DNA of 64,000 bases from Actinomycetota bacterium (lineage in GTDB: Bacteria > Actinomycetota > Acidimicrobiia > Acidimicrobiales > Ilumatobacteraceae), in NCBI GenBank assembly GCA_947454105.1, contig CANGIP010000011.1, positions 1-64,000 on the forward strand. The letters are read 5' to 3'. This document shows, one piece after another, positions 1 to 9,334 of the stretch (its first letter is position 1; each line of letters starts with the position of its first letter). The notes beneath the pieces were generated by a model that ran no database searches, was not told the origin of the DNA, and saw only the letters and a program-made list of their open reading frames with translations. The translations under genes and the position numbers were made by a program.

Positions 1-3000
1 GCCGCCGCAGTCGCACTCAACGTCACCGTCACCGGAACAACCGACGAGGGCTACCTCACCATCTGGCCATGCGGAACAACCATGCCCAACGCATCAAACC
101 TCAACTACACCGCCAACCAAACCATCCCCAACGCCGTCATCACAAAAATCGGAAGCAACGGCAAAGTCTGCATCTACAACTCAGCACCCACCAACATCAT
201 CGCCGACGTCAACGGATGGTTCCCCGATCCGACTTTGCAATCAGCAAATGAAGCGCCAACGGTTTCAATTACGAGCCCACTACAAGGTGCAACTGTCGGC
301 GCCGACATCATGACGCGTATTGAAGGCACAGCGACAGATACCGACGGCACCCCAACAAGTGTGCTCGTCTCAATCAATGGCAATACTGCGATCAATTCAG
401 CAGTTACTGACGGTCGTTGGCAAGTTGATATTGCTCCGCCTGCCGGAACTTGGACTCTCATCGTACGATCCATGGACGATCAAGGACTTACAAGTGAATC
501 TGCATCTCGAACGCTGACTTTTTCATATCCATCACCATCTGAAACAGTCATCAATCCATATGCAATTTCAATAAATCCAACTCAAGCTGCATCAGTGATT
601 CTTGAAGTCACCGAAACCACGGTCAAATTCATCTCCGGATACACAGTTGAGGTTGGCGATGTTCTCAACATTGATCCGTTTACATTGGCCGAAGACGGAG
701 CATTACGAAAAGTCTTAGCAATTACCGACACCCCAAGTGGTCGAGTCGTCTCTACTTCACAAGCAACGTTGACCGACCTCATTCTCCAAATTGATATCGG
801 CGGGGCTCAAGCTCTGAACGCTCAGTCAACTCCCGATGTTCAAGAGGGCCGGATCTCTGCTCAATCAGTAACAATATTCGCCGTGCAACGCACGCTTCGC
901 GGTCCCAGTATCCCATTGAAGATCGGGCAAAGGGACCTTGGGGCGGTAGATGTTTCAGTCAGTCTAAGTCTTGCTGTTATTGGTGACCTTGAAATTGGAA
1001 CCGAATGGTGTTGGTGCAAGGACTTTGTGAAAGTTAAGAAATTCCTGATTAAGGGCACGGGCACAATTTCAAGCACCATTGAGTACGCAATTTCCACTGG
1101 CGAAGAAGGGTGGAGTTGGGATGAAAGCAAAGACCTCGGTGCAATCCGCCTCCCACCGTTTCAATTAGGACCCTTAACAGTCATCCCCCGAATTGAGTCT
1201 TCAGTATTTTTCAGGGGCGAGATAAGTGCCGCGCTGAGTGTCAATCTCACTCGAACAATCTCGGTGAGTCTCGGAATTGAATACGACGATGGTAATTGGA
1301 ATACGATTTGGCAAAAACCTTCAACAACTTCATCTGCCTCTCTCAACTTCTCTGGTAGTGCCGACGCACAAGCTGGTTTGAATTTGAATCTAGAACTCCT
1401 AGCTGGAGGCGCAATTGGTCCACAAATCAGTGCTGATATCTATGGATACATCAATGGCACGATTAACGGAACGCTTTCGTCTTACGGATTCGTCACGGCT
1501 CATGCCGAATACGGAATTGGGGTCACGCCGAAAGTTGGTGTCAGATTCAAAGTGTTTAAGTGGGACCTCGTCGACCGTGAATGGCCCTTGCTCGACAAGC
1601 GTTGGCCAATTTGGGAACGGGACTGGCAGTTCTTCAATGGAATTTCGATGGGAACCCTCGAATACGACACCTTAGCCACTGCCAAGACCCTTAACCCTGG
1701 ACAAGTCATGGGCTATTCGTTTGACGGAACAATTGGGGACATTATTTCCGTCGGCGCAACACCTAGCAGTTACTCCACGATTTCTGTTCTCACTTCCGAA
1801 GGAGTGCTGGTTTCAGGATGTAACACAATCTGCAAACTTCCTTCAACTGGCACGTACTACGCAGTTTTGAAATTAGAGGGTTACGCGCCCACCACAACGT
1901 TATCGATGTATATCGCCAATGAAGTCACTGCTCTAACGGCAGATACACCATTTGAATTAGGGGCCGATCTGCCGTCTGGTATCAATCGAATATTCTCAAT
2001 CAATATCCAGCAACCAACCAAAGCGAATATCTCAGTATCCGAAGGAACTTTGAATGTCTACAACTCAAATATGACTGGAGGATTTAATTGCACAAGCCTT
2101 TGTAGCTTCTCAACAACTGGAATTCGATACATCGTCCTTTCAAATGGGGTTTATCAACGAACGTCAAGTACGACAATTGCAGTTAGTACCCCGATTCAGG
2201 CACTGCAATATGACAGTCCGTATACCGTCACGAGCATCATTCCACGAGGAATAGCCAAGGTTTTCACTTGGTCTGGAAGTGCCGGCGATGTGATCATCGC
2301 CGGAGCGGCTTCAAATATTCACATAGCTGATTTTGATTTGTATTTACCGAACGGAACAAGCCTGGACTCCAACTCGTGTGGTTACGGCTGCAAACTTGAC
2401 ACCACCGGCACTTATTACGCAGTTCTCCGTAATTCAACGGGATATATACCGGTCGGCGTCAAAGCGCACATCAGTACACCTATCGAGCTAAGTGTTGATC
2501 AAATTTATGAAACACAAACCGCTATCACGCCAAATGTACCTGCTCTTTTTACAACCACTATCAACGCGGGCAGCCCTTTTAGTTTTACGGGCGCCTACAC
2601 CACAATTAAGAAGTCAAATATGTTGACATTGGATTGTAACTCTGGCGACTTTTGTATTGCGCCAACAACTGGCACGTACTACTTTCGAGTTCAAGCAGGT
2701 CAAGGCTTTAGCATCGGGTCCAAATTTAAGATTTCTACAACATCAATTTCTGTTCAATTGAACTCGCCAACATCCCTAGGTATCGCAATACCGAGTTGGA
2801 CAAAGCAAATCTTCTCATTCACTGGCGCTGCCGGCGATGCAATTTCACCACAAAAATTTGGGAATGACATCAGGGATATTTACAAATCTGATGGCACAGG
2901 TTTGAGCTGTACCGTCTTTTGTAAATTGCCGGTGAGTGGAACTTATTACTTAGTTGCACAGAACAATGCCAACCGATCTGCATCAGATCAAGTACTCATT

Positions 3001-3294
3001 TCTAAAGCAGAGGCCTACACGGTCGGCACAACTTATAGTTTTACGAGCGAAACCGATTTCAATTCATTTCATCGCTTCTACGCAGCGGCTGGACAAAAAT
3101 TGACACTCGCTAGCTCTAAAACTGCCACGGTGTACTTCATTCCTAATACTGGCTGGAACTACCGATCAATATGCACAACAAGTAATTCTTCTGCGACGTG
3201 TACCTTCACAGATGCTGGGTATTACTACGTCTCTGTCGGCAATAACGGATCAACTATCCCTAGCGGCACAACCTTCTCTTTAACGGCTGCCTAG
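1..3294 (+). CDS. Large secreted repeat protein, 5'-truncated by window edge
   Basis: The frame is open from base 1 and stops with TAG at 3292-3294, so the gene starts upstream of the window; the ATG at 82 is internal. Codons 1-76 encode a surface module (AVALNVTVTGTT near the start, VCIYNSAPTNIIADVNGWFP at its end) that I recognise as a recurrent module of large exported proteins in Ilumatobacter-like actinobacteria. Codons about 84-175 look like a bacterial Ig-like domain (APTVSITSP). A Gly/Asn-rich beta region follows, and from about codon 545 there are six repeats of about 90 residues. Each repeat carries two close cysteines followed by TGTYY or a variant (first Cys codons at 1819, 2089, 2377, 2635, 2908, 3172), resembling PPC-type domains with a small disulfide loop. 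A cell-surface or secreted structural or adhesive role is inferred; no catalytic motif was seen. Confidence 0.85.
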   Translation, partial: AAAVALNVTVTGTTDEGYLTIWPCGTTMPNASNLNYTANQTIPNAVITKIGSNGKVCIYNSAPTNIIADVNGWFPDPTLQSANEAPTVSITSPLQGATVGADIMTRIEGTATDTDGTPTSVLVSINGNTAINSAVTDGRWQVDIAPPAGTWTLIVRSMDDQGLTSESASRTLTFSYPSPSETVINPYAISINPTQAASVILEVTETTVKFISGYTVEVGDVLNIDPFTLAEDGALRKVLAITDTPSGRVVSTSQATLTDLILQIDIGGAQALNAQSTPDVQEGRISAQSVTIFAVQRTLRGPSIPLKIGQRDLGAVDVSVSLSLAVIGDLEIGTEWCWCKDFVKVKKFLIKGTGTISSTIEYAISTGEEGWSWDESKDLGAIRLPPFQLGPLTVIPRIESSVFFRGEISAALSVNLTRTISVSLGIEYDDGNWNTIWQKPSTTSSASLNFSGSADAQAGLNLNLELLAGGAIGPQISADIYGYINGTINGTLSSYGFVTAHAEYGIGVTPKVGVRFKVFKWDLVDREWPLLDKRWPIWERDWQFFNGISMGTLEYDTLATAKTLNPGQVMGYSFDGTIGDIISVGATPSSYSTISVLTSEGVLVSGCNTICKLPSTGTYYAVLKLEGYAPTTTLSMYIANEVTALTADTPFELGADLPSGINRIFSINIQQPTKANISVSEGTLNVYNSNMTGGFNCTSLCSFSTTGIRYIVLSNGVYQRTSSTTIAVSTPIQALQYDSPYTVTSIIPRGIAKVFTWSGSAGDVIIAGAASNIHIADFDLYLPNGTSLDSNSCGYGCKLDTTGTYYAVLRNSTGYIPVGVKAHISTPIELSVDQIYETQTAITPNVPALFTTTINAGSPFSFTGAYTTIKKSNMLTLDCNSGDFCIAPTTGTYYFRVQAGQGFSIGSKFKISTTSISVQLNSPTSLGIAIPSWTKQIFSFTGAAGDAISPQKFGNDIRDIYKSDGTGLSCTVFCKLPVSGTYYLVAQNNANRSASDQVLISKAEAYTVGTTYSFTSETDFNSFHRFYAAAGQKLTLASSKTATVYFIPNTGWNYRSICTTSNSSATCTFTDAGYYYVSVGNNGSTIPSGTTFSLTAA

Positions 3295-3301
3295 CGCAGA
3301 A

Positions 3302-4150
3302 TCACGGGAGAAATGTGAGTTGATCGGTCGATTTGATGGTGCCGGGTTTAGTGATTTTGGCATAGACACCAACATTTTGATTGAGGTCGCGCACGATGTG
3401 TCGCAAGATGGCGCGATCGGCAGGCAGATCATCGCCTACTTCTCGAGTCACCATCACGCATCGCGGACATGGTGACTGAAATTCAATTTCGCAATCACCA
3501 ATTCGAGCGGTCTTCCCGGCCCACGAAAATTCGGGATGACCAGTTTGATCGCTCGTATCAATCACCAAACTCGGACGAAAACGTCGAATATCAATCTGCG
3601 AATCTGGCAACGCCTCTTGCATCGACCGCAACGCTGAAGTACTCATGATCATCAACGGCCAGCAGTCGTAATAAGTACCTGGTGGCGATTCAAATTCCAT
3701 CACCTCAGGCGGAAAGACAGAAAAGTCGGGAAGCGGTTCATCAATGTCGCGACCAAAAACATTGCGTAGTTCTTCCATCATGTCGTCACTGCCCGGGGCG
3801 CCGCGACGATAGTGCTCGAGGTCGGTGGCCGGTCGCAATTCTTCAAGTCGAACCGAGACACCAATGGCTTTGCTGACGAGCGCGTTTACCTGCGCATCAT
3901 CGCTACGAACCACAGCGCCATCTGGCAACGAAATCTCGACGACATTTGAATTGCCAACGAATGAGGCCGACAACTTCATTAAGCCACCAAATTTTTTGGC
4001 GCCGCGAATTCCACCATTTACAAGATCACGAACAGCCCATTGGCGATCGCCAACGAGACCTAACTCACTCACAGAACATTCATCAACTGTTGCTCCCACC
4101 ATTGATTTAACGGGATACACCCAAATCTGTGAGAGCGGAAGTTGTGTCAT
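3302..4150 (-). CDS. MOSC domain protein with MOSC N-terminal beta-barrel
   Basis: 282 residues. The N-terminus (SQIWVYPVKSMVGATVDE) is the typical MOSC_N beta-barrel start, and the C-terminal half has the conserved segment FQSPCPRCVMVTRE with the cysteine that in this family (YcbX, mARC) coordinates or receives the molybdenum or sulfur ligand. Family members reduce N-hydroxylated compounds or carry sulfur for molybdenum enzymes; which applies here is not visible. The start codon overlaps the stop of the upstream acyl-CoA dehydrogenase by 4 nt (ATGA), so the two are probably translationally coupled. It converges with the large secreted gene, with only 7 bp between the stops. Confidence 0.88.
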   Translation of the reverse strand: MTQLPLSQIWVYPVKSMVGATVDECSVSELGLVGDRQWAVRDLVNGGIRGAKKFGGLMKLSASFVGNSNVVEISLPDGAVVRSDDAQVNALVSKAIGVSVRLEELRPATDLEHYRRGAPGSDDMMEELRNVFGRDIDEPLPDFSVFPPEVMEFESPPGTYYDCWPLMIMSTSALRSMQEALPDSQIDIRRFRPSLVIDTSDQTGHPEFSWAGKTARIGDCEIEFQSPCPRCVMVTREVGDDLPADRAILRHIVRDLNQNVGVYAKITKPGTIKSTDQLTFLP

Positions 4151-5370
4151 GAACGAATGGTACCGACCTTGAGATCTTTGAACGGCATATTCTTGTCCAC
4201 CATTGGTTCACGGGGCAGTCCAAGAACGCGGTCACCAATAATGTTGCGCTGGATCTCGTCGGTTCCACCGGCGATGTTCGACTGGAAGCTCGACAAGATG
4301 TAGCGCGCCCAGTTCTCGCCGCGGCCTTCACCTTCCCATGCATCACAATCTGCACCGACAAGACGGTTGATCAAGGGGCGACTGAAACGAGCAATCACAG
4401 CACCGTGCAACTTGCCAAGCGATCCACCAGGACCAGGTACTTTTCCGGCCTTCATCTCGGCGCGAGTACGCATTGAAACGAGTGACTTGCAGGTTTCTTC
4501 GCAATACAACTTCATCAGTTCTTGGCGAATCACCGGATCGCTCAACTTACCGTTGTTTTTCGCAACGTCGATTAAACGATCGGCCAAGTTGTGAGTAACA
4601 CCGCTTGACGAACCAGTTCCAATTGCGACTCGCTCAAACATGAGCATGGCCGTTGCTTGGTTCCAACCGTTGTTCAACTCACCGAGCAACCATGACTTCG
4701 GGGTACGAACATCAGTCAAGAAGATTTCGTTGAAGTGGCTGCCGCCATCAATCTGGTGAATCGGGCGAATTTCAACGCCAGGCGCCTTCATGTCAATGAT
4801 GAACATCGAGATACCAGCATGCTTTGGTGCATCGGGGTTGGTACGGGCAATCACAATTCCGTAATCGCTGACGTGGGCAAGTGTGGTCCATACCTTCTGA
4901 CCATTGAGCACCCACTCGTCTCCATCGAGTTCGGCTTTGGTCTGCAAACTTGCCACGTCTGAGCCAGCACCTGGCTCGGAGAACATCTGGCACCACATGG
5001 TGCGGGCCGCAATGTTGTCGGGCATGAACTGACGCTTTTGTTCTTCAGTACCAAACTGGTTGAGCATCGGCAAGCACATGCCATGGCTGATGGTCAATTC
5101 GAAAGTCATATCGGGGTACTTGCCGTACTCTTCGCGATAGATGCGGTCGTGAGCACGGGTCTTGCCGGCTCCGCCATGTTCTTTGCTGTACACCAGACCA
5201 GCCAAACCAGCCTCGGCTAAGGCTGCTTGATAGGTCTTGCCGATCTGAATCGACGTTTCGCTGCGGCGGCCAATGCCAGAGGCGTTCTTTTCTAAGAACT
5301 CGCGAACTTCGGCGCGGAAAGCCTCGGCTTCGGCGGGGTTCAGGGCATCGTCAATAGTTGTGTTGCTCAT
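4147..5370 (-). CDS. Acyl-CoA dehydrogenase
   Basis: FAD-dependent alpha,beta-dehydrogenation of an acyl-CoA thioester; cytoplasmic. 407 residues from the ATG at 5368-5370 (MSNTTIDDAL). The reading frame stays open to about 5448, but that extension has no homology-like content, so the inner ATG is preferred. Family landmarks: MWCQMFSEPGAGSDVASLQT (FAD/substrate region), WVLNGQKVWTTLAH, and near the C-terminus NIAGGTDEIQRNIIGDRVLG. The canonical YEGT glutamate is replaced (AGGT), as in several long-chain or branched-substrate members, so the base must lie elsewhere. First gene of a two-gene leftward unit with the MOSC gene. The substrate cannot be read from sequence. Confidence 0.93.
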   Translation of the reverse strand: MSNTTIDDALNPAEAEAFRAEVREFLEKNASGIGRRSETSIQIGKTYQAALAEAGLAGLVYSKEHGGAGKTRAHDRIYREEYGKYPDMTFELTISHGMCLPMLNQFGTEEQKRQFMPDNIAARTMWCQMFSEPGAGSDVASLQTKAELDGDEWVLNGQKVWTTLAHVSDYGIVIARTNPDAPKHAGISMFIIDMKAPGVEIRPIHQIDGGSHFNEIFLTDVRTPKSWLLGELNNGWNQATAMLMFERVAIGTGSSSGVTHNLADRLIDVAKNNGKLSDPVIRQELMKLYCEETCKSLVSMRTRAEMKAGKVPGPGGSLGKLHGAVIARFSRPLINRLVGADCDAWEGEGRGENWARYILSSFQSNIAGGTDEIQRNIIGDRVLGLPREPMVDKNMPFKDLKVGTIRS

Positions 5371-5473
5371 ACGAACAGTCTGCCATTGTGTCCAGTATCC
5401 AGACATAACCGAGACGACATAATTGAGAACCGATAATCGAGAGCCCAACTCGCTGACGCACTACGGTTCGGCT

Positions 5474-5869
5474 ATGGAATCTCCCGTCTTTCGCCATGTC
5501 AGCGACTGTCCGACCGAGGAATGGACCAGCCCAACGCGGGGTTCGGTTCGTTGGTGGGAGTTGTTCGGCGGCGACGCCACCGCAACCAACGAAATGACCG
5601 TTGGGATCGCCGAAGTTCCCGTTGGCTCGACTCCCCCGCCTCGGGGTCACTCACACGATGCCACCGAGATCTACGTGATCTTGTCGGGTGTGGGCGATGT
5701 CGTGATTGAAGGAACTGCGACATCTGTTCGCGAAGGCTCAGCCGTTTGGATACCCGAAGGCCTCGAGCACTACGCCCACAACACCGGGTCGGAACCGTTG
5801 CGATTGCTGTACATGTTCGCCCGCGACAAATTCAGCGATGTCACCTATTCATTCCCTGGCGAAGATTAA
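5474..5869 (+). CDS. Small cupin-domain protein
   Basis: 131 residues from the ATG at 5474 (MESPVFRHVSD); an in-frame start at 5423 would add 17 unconvincing residues. One conserved beta-barrel (cupin_2) is visible: the first motif RGHSHDATEIYVILSGVGDV with metal-ligand His, His and Glu, and the second motif VWIPEGLEHYAHNTGSEPL with a further His. Such small cupins bind a divalent metal and act as dioxygenases, isomerases or sugar/small-molecule sensors; the substrate is unknown. It lies 29 bp upstream of the P450 gene on the same strand and is probably co-transcribed. It diverges from the acyl-CoA dehydrogenase. Confidence 0.82.
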   Translation: MESPVFRHVSDCPTEEWTSPTRGSVRWWELFGGDATATNEMTVGIAEVPVGSTPPPRGHSHDATEIYVILSGVGDVVIEGTATSVREGSAVWIPEGLEHYAHNTGSEPLRLLYMFARDKFSDVTYSFPGED

Positions 5870-5898
5870 GGCCCTGGCGAAAACTAAGGAGTCGATTC

Positions 5899-7095
5899 AT
5901 GGCACCAGCAATCAATCTCATTGATCCCGAGTACTTCTCCAAACATGGACATCCGTGGGATCAGTATGAATGGCTACGTGCCAATGCCCCGGTCTTTTGG
6001 CATGACGAACCAGATGGTCCCGGATTTTGGGCCATCACTAAATACGACGACATTCGCGCTATCAGTCGGACCCCAAAAATCTTCAGTTCGTACCAAACCG
6101 GAGTCATGCTGCCCGACCCCGATCCGATGGGCTTATACGCGCAACGTTTGATGATGCTCAATATGGATCCACCTCAACATGATCGATTCAAGTTGTTGGT
6201 CTCGCGTGGTTTTACTCCAAAAAATGCACCGCTCCTTCGTCCGCGTATCGAAGAACTCGCCCGCGAAATTCTTGAGTCAGCAATGAAGAAGAATTCGTTG
6301 GACTTCGTCAGTGAAATCGCTGGTCGATTACCCTCGGGTCTCATTGCCGAATTGATGGGCATGCCTCGTGAAGACGGCGAGCGACTGTATGACCTCACCG
6401 AAATCATGCACACCAACGATTCTGCAGTCGCACCTCCCGAAGTCAAAATGGCCGCAGTCGGCGAGATGCTTGCGTACGGTCAATCAGTGGCAGATATTAA
6501 GCGCAAGACTCCAGGTGATGATCTAGCAACAATTTTGGTCAACGCCGAAGTTGATGGTGATCGACTCACTAATGAAGACTTCCAGTGGTTTTTCTTGTTA
6601 CTCGTCAACGCTGGTGGAGACACAACTCGCAACTTGCTCGCCGCGGGATTACAACTGTTGTTTGATCATCCCGATCAACGAGCCAAGTTGATGTCAAATC
6701 TCGATGGTCACCTCGCGACAGCAATTGAAGAAATGTTGCGCTTCAGTAGTCCCGTTTCGCACTTCAAACGAACAGTCATGGAAGACACGATTATTCGCGG
6801 GCAGAGCATCAAGGCCGGTGAACGTGTCGTGATGTTCTATGGCTCGGCCAACCGCGATGAAGATGTTTTCGAAAATCCGAATACTTTCGACATCACCCGC
6901 GATCCCAACCCACACGTCGCATTTGGCGCTGGTGGCCCGCACCTATGTCTTGGGATGCACGTCGCCCGAGTTGAACTTGCAGTCATGTTCAAAGAACTAT
7001 TCACGCTGATGCCAAACATCAGATCTGACGGTGAATTTGAACGGATGCACAGCAGTTTCATCGCGGGTATTCACAGCATGCCCGTCAAGTACTAG
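5899..7095 (+). CDS. Cytochrome P450
   Basis: Heme monooxygenase, 398 residues, soluble. The ATG at 5899 is preceded by AAGGAG at 5886-5891; an upstream in-frame start at 5746 lies inside the cupin gene and is rejected. Motifs: LNMDPPQHDRFKLLVSRGFT (substrate side), I-helix AGGDTTR at residues 238-244, ExxR region IEEMLRFSSP, and heme loop FGAGGPHLCLGMHVAR with Cys350 as the axial ligand. The AGGDTTRN helix and overall pattern are closest, in my judgement, to the CYP125/CYP142/CYP124 group, which hydroxylates steroid side chains or branched isoprenoid chains; that assignment is an inference. Redox partners (ferredoxin, reductase) are not adjacent. Confidence 0.95.
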   Translation: MAPAINLIDPEYFSKHGHPWDQYEWLRANAPVFWHDEPDGPGFWAITKYDDIRAISRTPKIFSSYQTGVMLPDPDPMGLYAQRLMMLNMDPPQHDRFKLLVSRGFTPKNAPLLRPRIEELAREILESAMKKNSLDFVSEIAGRLPSGLIAELMGMPREDGERLYDLTEIMHTNDSAVAPPEVKMAAVGEMLAYGQSVADIKRKTPGDDLATILVNAEVDGDRLTNEDFQWFFLLLVNAGGDTTRNLLAAGLQLLFDHPDQRAKLMSNLDGHLATAIEEMLRFSSPVSHFKRTVMEDTIIRGQSIKAGERVVMFYGSANRDEDVFENPNTFDITRDPNPHVAFGAGGPHLCLGMHVARVELAVMFKELFTLMPNIRSDGEFERMHSSFIAGIHSMPVKY

Positions 7096-7115
7096 TTCAT
7101 GCCTAAACTCAAACC

Positions 7116-8303
7116 GTGCATATCAAACGCCTTGGACTAGTCGCATTCTTCGGTTTATGCCTTGGCATCACAGCGTGCGGTCAAAGTAGCCCTACTGCAA
7201 CAAGTTCATCCGATGCATCATTGGTGCCAACGATCGCTCCAATTGCTGACACAACGACTTTGCCAGCAGACACCACGACCGTCGTACCCGCGCCAGTCAC
7301 GATGAGCGTTGCTTTCGCTGGCGACATCTTGATTCACAGCCAAGTCTGGAAGGCCGCCACAGTCAACGCTGGTGGTTCTGGCTACGACTTCACTCCAATG
7401 TTCGCTCGAGTCAAACCACTCATTGAAGGCGTCGATCTTGCGATCTGTCATCTCGAAGTTCCGTTAGTCGCCCTCGGTGAAAAGCCCACAACCAATCCGC
7501 TGTACTCGGCTCCGACCGAAATCGCGTGGGCCATCAAAGAGATGGGGTTTGATCGTTGTTCAAATGCCAGCAACCACACATTTGATAACGGAGTCAAAGG
7601 TATTGAGGCAACTCTCAACGAATTTGATGCACTCGGGCTTGGGCATGCCGGCATGGCACGAACACCCGAAGAAATTGAGCCAAAAGTTTTTGATGTTAAA
7701 GGCATCAAGGTCACCCACCTGTCGTACACATTTGGTTTCAACGACATACCTGCACCCAACGGCGAAACTTGGCGTTCAGCACTCATTGATCCGTCCCGAA
7801 TTATTGCCGATGCTCAGAAGGCTCGCGATATGGGTGCACAGGTGGTGATTGTCAGCATGCATTGGGGACGTGAAACACAAACCGATCTCAGCGATTTCCA
7901 ACTGACCAATGCCGATGCAATCACCAAATCTGGATTGATTAATTTAGTGATCGGCCATCATGCCCACGTCGTGCAAAAAATTGAACAAGTCAACGGCGTC
8001 TGGACAGTATTCGGACTCAGCAATCTCATTAGCTACCTGCCGACTACTGATGCATTCACTCCGAACACTCAAGACGGGATGATCGTGACAACCAATATCA
8101 CGCTTAACCCCGATGGTTCAGTAGTAGTTGAAAAACCTGTCGTCTATCCAACGTGGGTTGACAAAAAGAACGGAGTTGTCGTTCGACCAATATTGAGTGA
8201 TCTCGCCGATCCCACAGTGCCAGAGGACATCAAGGCCGAACTCAATGTTTCGCTTGAACGAACACGTGCTGTTGTTGGCGACTTCTTTGCCCCGGCACCA
8301 TAG
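7116..8303 (+). CDS. CapA-family lipoprotein (PGA_cap metallophosphatase-like)
   Basis: 395 residues from a GTG start; the nearby ATG at 7099 is out of frame. A lipoprotein signal ends at LGITAC with lipidated Cys21, followed by a Ser/Thr-rich linker. The domain has the calcineurin-like fold motifs of the PGA_cap family: AFAGDILIHSQVW, AICHLEVPL, CSNASNHTFDNG, VVIVSMHWGRE and LVIGHHAHVVQKIE, giving the Asp, Asn and His ligands for a two-metal site. Relatives are tied to poly-gamma-glutamate capsules, but this domain also occurs widely without capsule genes, and no pgsB/pgsC partner is near. Anchored outside the membrane; substrate unknown. Confidence 0.9.
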   Translation: MHIKRLGLVAFFGLCLGITACGQSSPTATSSSDASLVPTIAPIADTTTLPADTTTVVPAPVTMSVAFAGDILIHSQVWKAATVNAGGSGYDFTPMFARVKPLIEGVDLAICHLEVPLVALGEKPTTNPLYSAPTEIAWAIKEMGFDRCSNASNHTFDNGVKGIEATLNEFDALGLGHAGMARTPEEIEPKVFDVKGIKVTHLSYTFGFNDIPAPNGETWRSALIDPSRIIADAQKARDMGAQVVIVSMHWGRETQTDLSDFQLTNADAITKSGLINLVIGHHAHVVQKIEQVNGVWTVFGLSNLISYLPTTDAFTPNTQDGMIVTTNITLNPDGSVVVEKPVVYPTWVDKKNGVVVRPILSDLADPTVPEDIKAELNVSLERTRAVVGDFFAPAP

Positions 8304-8317
8304 GAGAAGACGAATCG

Positions 8318-8722
8318 ATGACCACGACACCGGTTCAACACGCAGTTCAATCTCACGTCGCATTGTGGAATGCCATGGATCGCGAGTCGTGGGTCAAACT
8401 GTTTTCTCCACAGATGGTTTTTGAAGATCCGGTGGGTACACCCGAAAAGGTCGGAGTCGACGCGGTGTACAAATCATGGGACCGATCATTCAAACCCGGG
8501 CGCAGGTGGACCCTGCACCCCGAACACGTCGTCGCGGCTGGCAACGAGGCTGCTGTCGTGATGCGCAACGAAGGTGACCTCAACGGCCAAAAGGTCACGA
8601 TTCGTAGCATTGAGATTTTTGTTGTCAATGAATCGGGACTTTTAGTACGAATTCGTTCATTTTTCGACCAACCCACCGACTTTGCGCTTTCCGATTACTT
8701 CACACCCGACCGAACCGAGTGA
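8318..8722 (+). CDS. NTF2/SnoaL-like protein
   Basis: 134 residues; ATG at 8318 with AGGAGA at about 8303-8308. Cone-shaped NTF2-like fold as in ketosteroid isomerase and SnoaL-type cyclases: an N-terminal helix (HAVQSHVALWNAMDRESW), the FEDPVGTPEKVG loop, and a C-terminal strand IRSFFDQPTDF. It may be an isomerase, hydratase or dehydratase, or merely ligand binding. It starts 14 bp after the CapA-like gene and ends 12 bp before the next regulator, so it is probably in one transcript. Confidence 0.8.
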   Translation: MTTTPVQHAVQSHVALWNAMDRESWVKLFSPQMVFEDPVGTPEKVGVDAVYKSWDRSFKPGRRWTLHPEHVVAAGNEAAVVMRNEGDLNGQKVTIRSIEIFVVNESGLLVRIRSFFDQPTDFALSDYFTPDRTE

Positions 8723-8734
8723 ACTAGTAGAACA

Positions 8735-9334
8735 ATGCAATTAGACACCACTGCCCGCGACATGCTCAATCGCACGATTGCTGTTATTGAAACCGACGGC
8801 GAAGACGGCGTACGAGTTGTCGATATTGCCAAACATGTTGGCGTGGCAGTCACAACTCTTTTTCACTTGTTCGGCAACCGTGATTCACTCATCAGGGCGG
8901 CACAAATCGAACGCTACGTGCGTGGCCTTGCCACCATGATTGAAGAGTTTGATGTTGCGACGGCGATATCTAAAACAAAAGAAGATTTCCGTGCTGTCGT
9001 GATTCGCATGGTCAGATCTGAAATTGCTCCCATCAATTCGGCAATTCGTCAAAGTCGTCAAGGAGTTTTTGGGTCGGCGTATGGTCGACGCGAACTGACG
9101 AGCGCATTAACCGAAAGCCACAACAGTATGTGCCTTGGTTTTCAGGTTGCCCTCGAACGAGCTAAAGAAAACAGTTGGATCGAGCCAACTCTCGATACTT
9201 TGGCGACGGCATATTGGATACTCGGACTCATCAACAGTCGAGTATTCATAGAAGCTGGCTCTCCCCAATTAGATCGACGAGCATGGGACGACCTCACTCT
9301 GAAATCTATTTTGCGCGTTCTATTCGTTGACTAA
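8735..9334 (+). CDS. TetR-like transcriptional regulator
   Basis: 199 residues. Residues about 8-55 form a TetR-type helix-turn-helix (VRVVDIAKHVGVAVTTLFHL followed by FGNRDSLIRAAQ); the remainder is a helical ligand domain without a recognisable signature. It is the last gene of a rightward series starting with the cupin and probably regulates part of that series or the divergent transporter region. Its stop codon overlaps the stop region of the convergent TIM-barrel gene by 4 nt (9331-9334). Confidence 0.82.
   Translation: MQLDTTARDMLNRTIAVIETDGEDGVRVVDIAKHVGVAVTTLFHLFGNRDSLIRAAQIERYVRGLATMIEEFDVATAISKTKEDFRAVVIRMVRSEIAPINSAIRQSRQGVFGSAYGRRELTSALTESHNSMCLGFQVALERAKENSWIEPTLDTLATAYWILGLINSRVFIEAGSPQLDRRAWDDLTLKSILRVLFVD

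Noticed and set aside
5746-5898. N-terminal extension of the P450 reading frame
   Set aside because: It overlaps the cupin gene, is Arg-rich without P450 features, and the ATG at 5899 has a good ribosome site.
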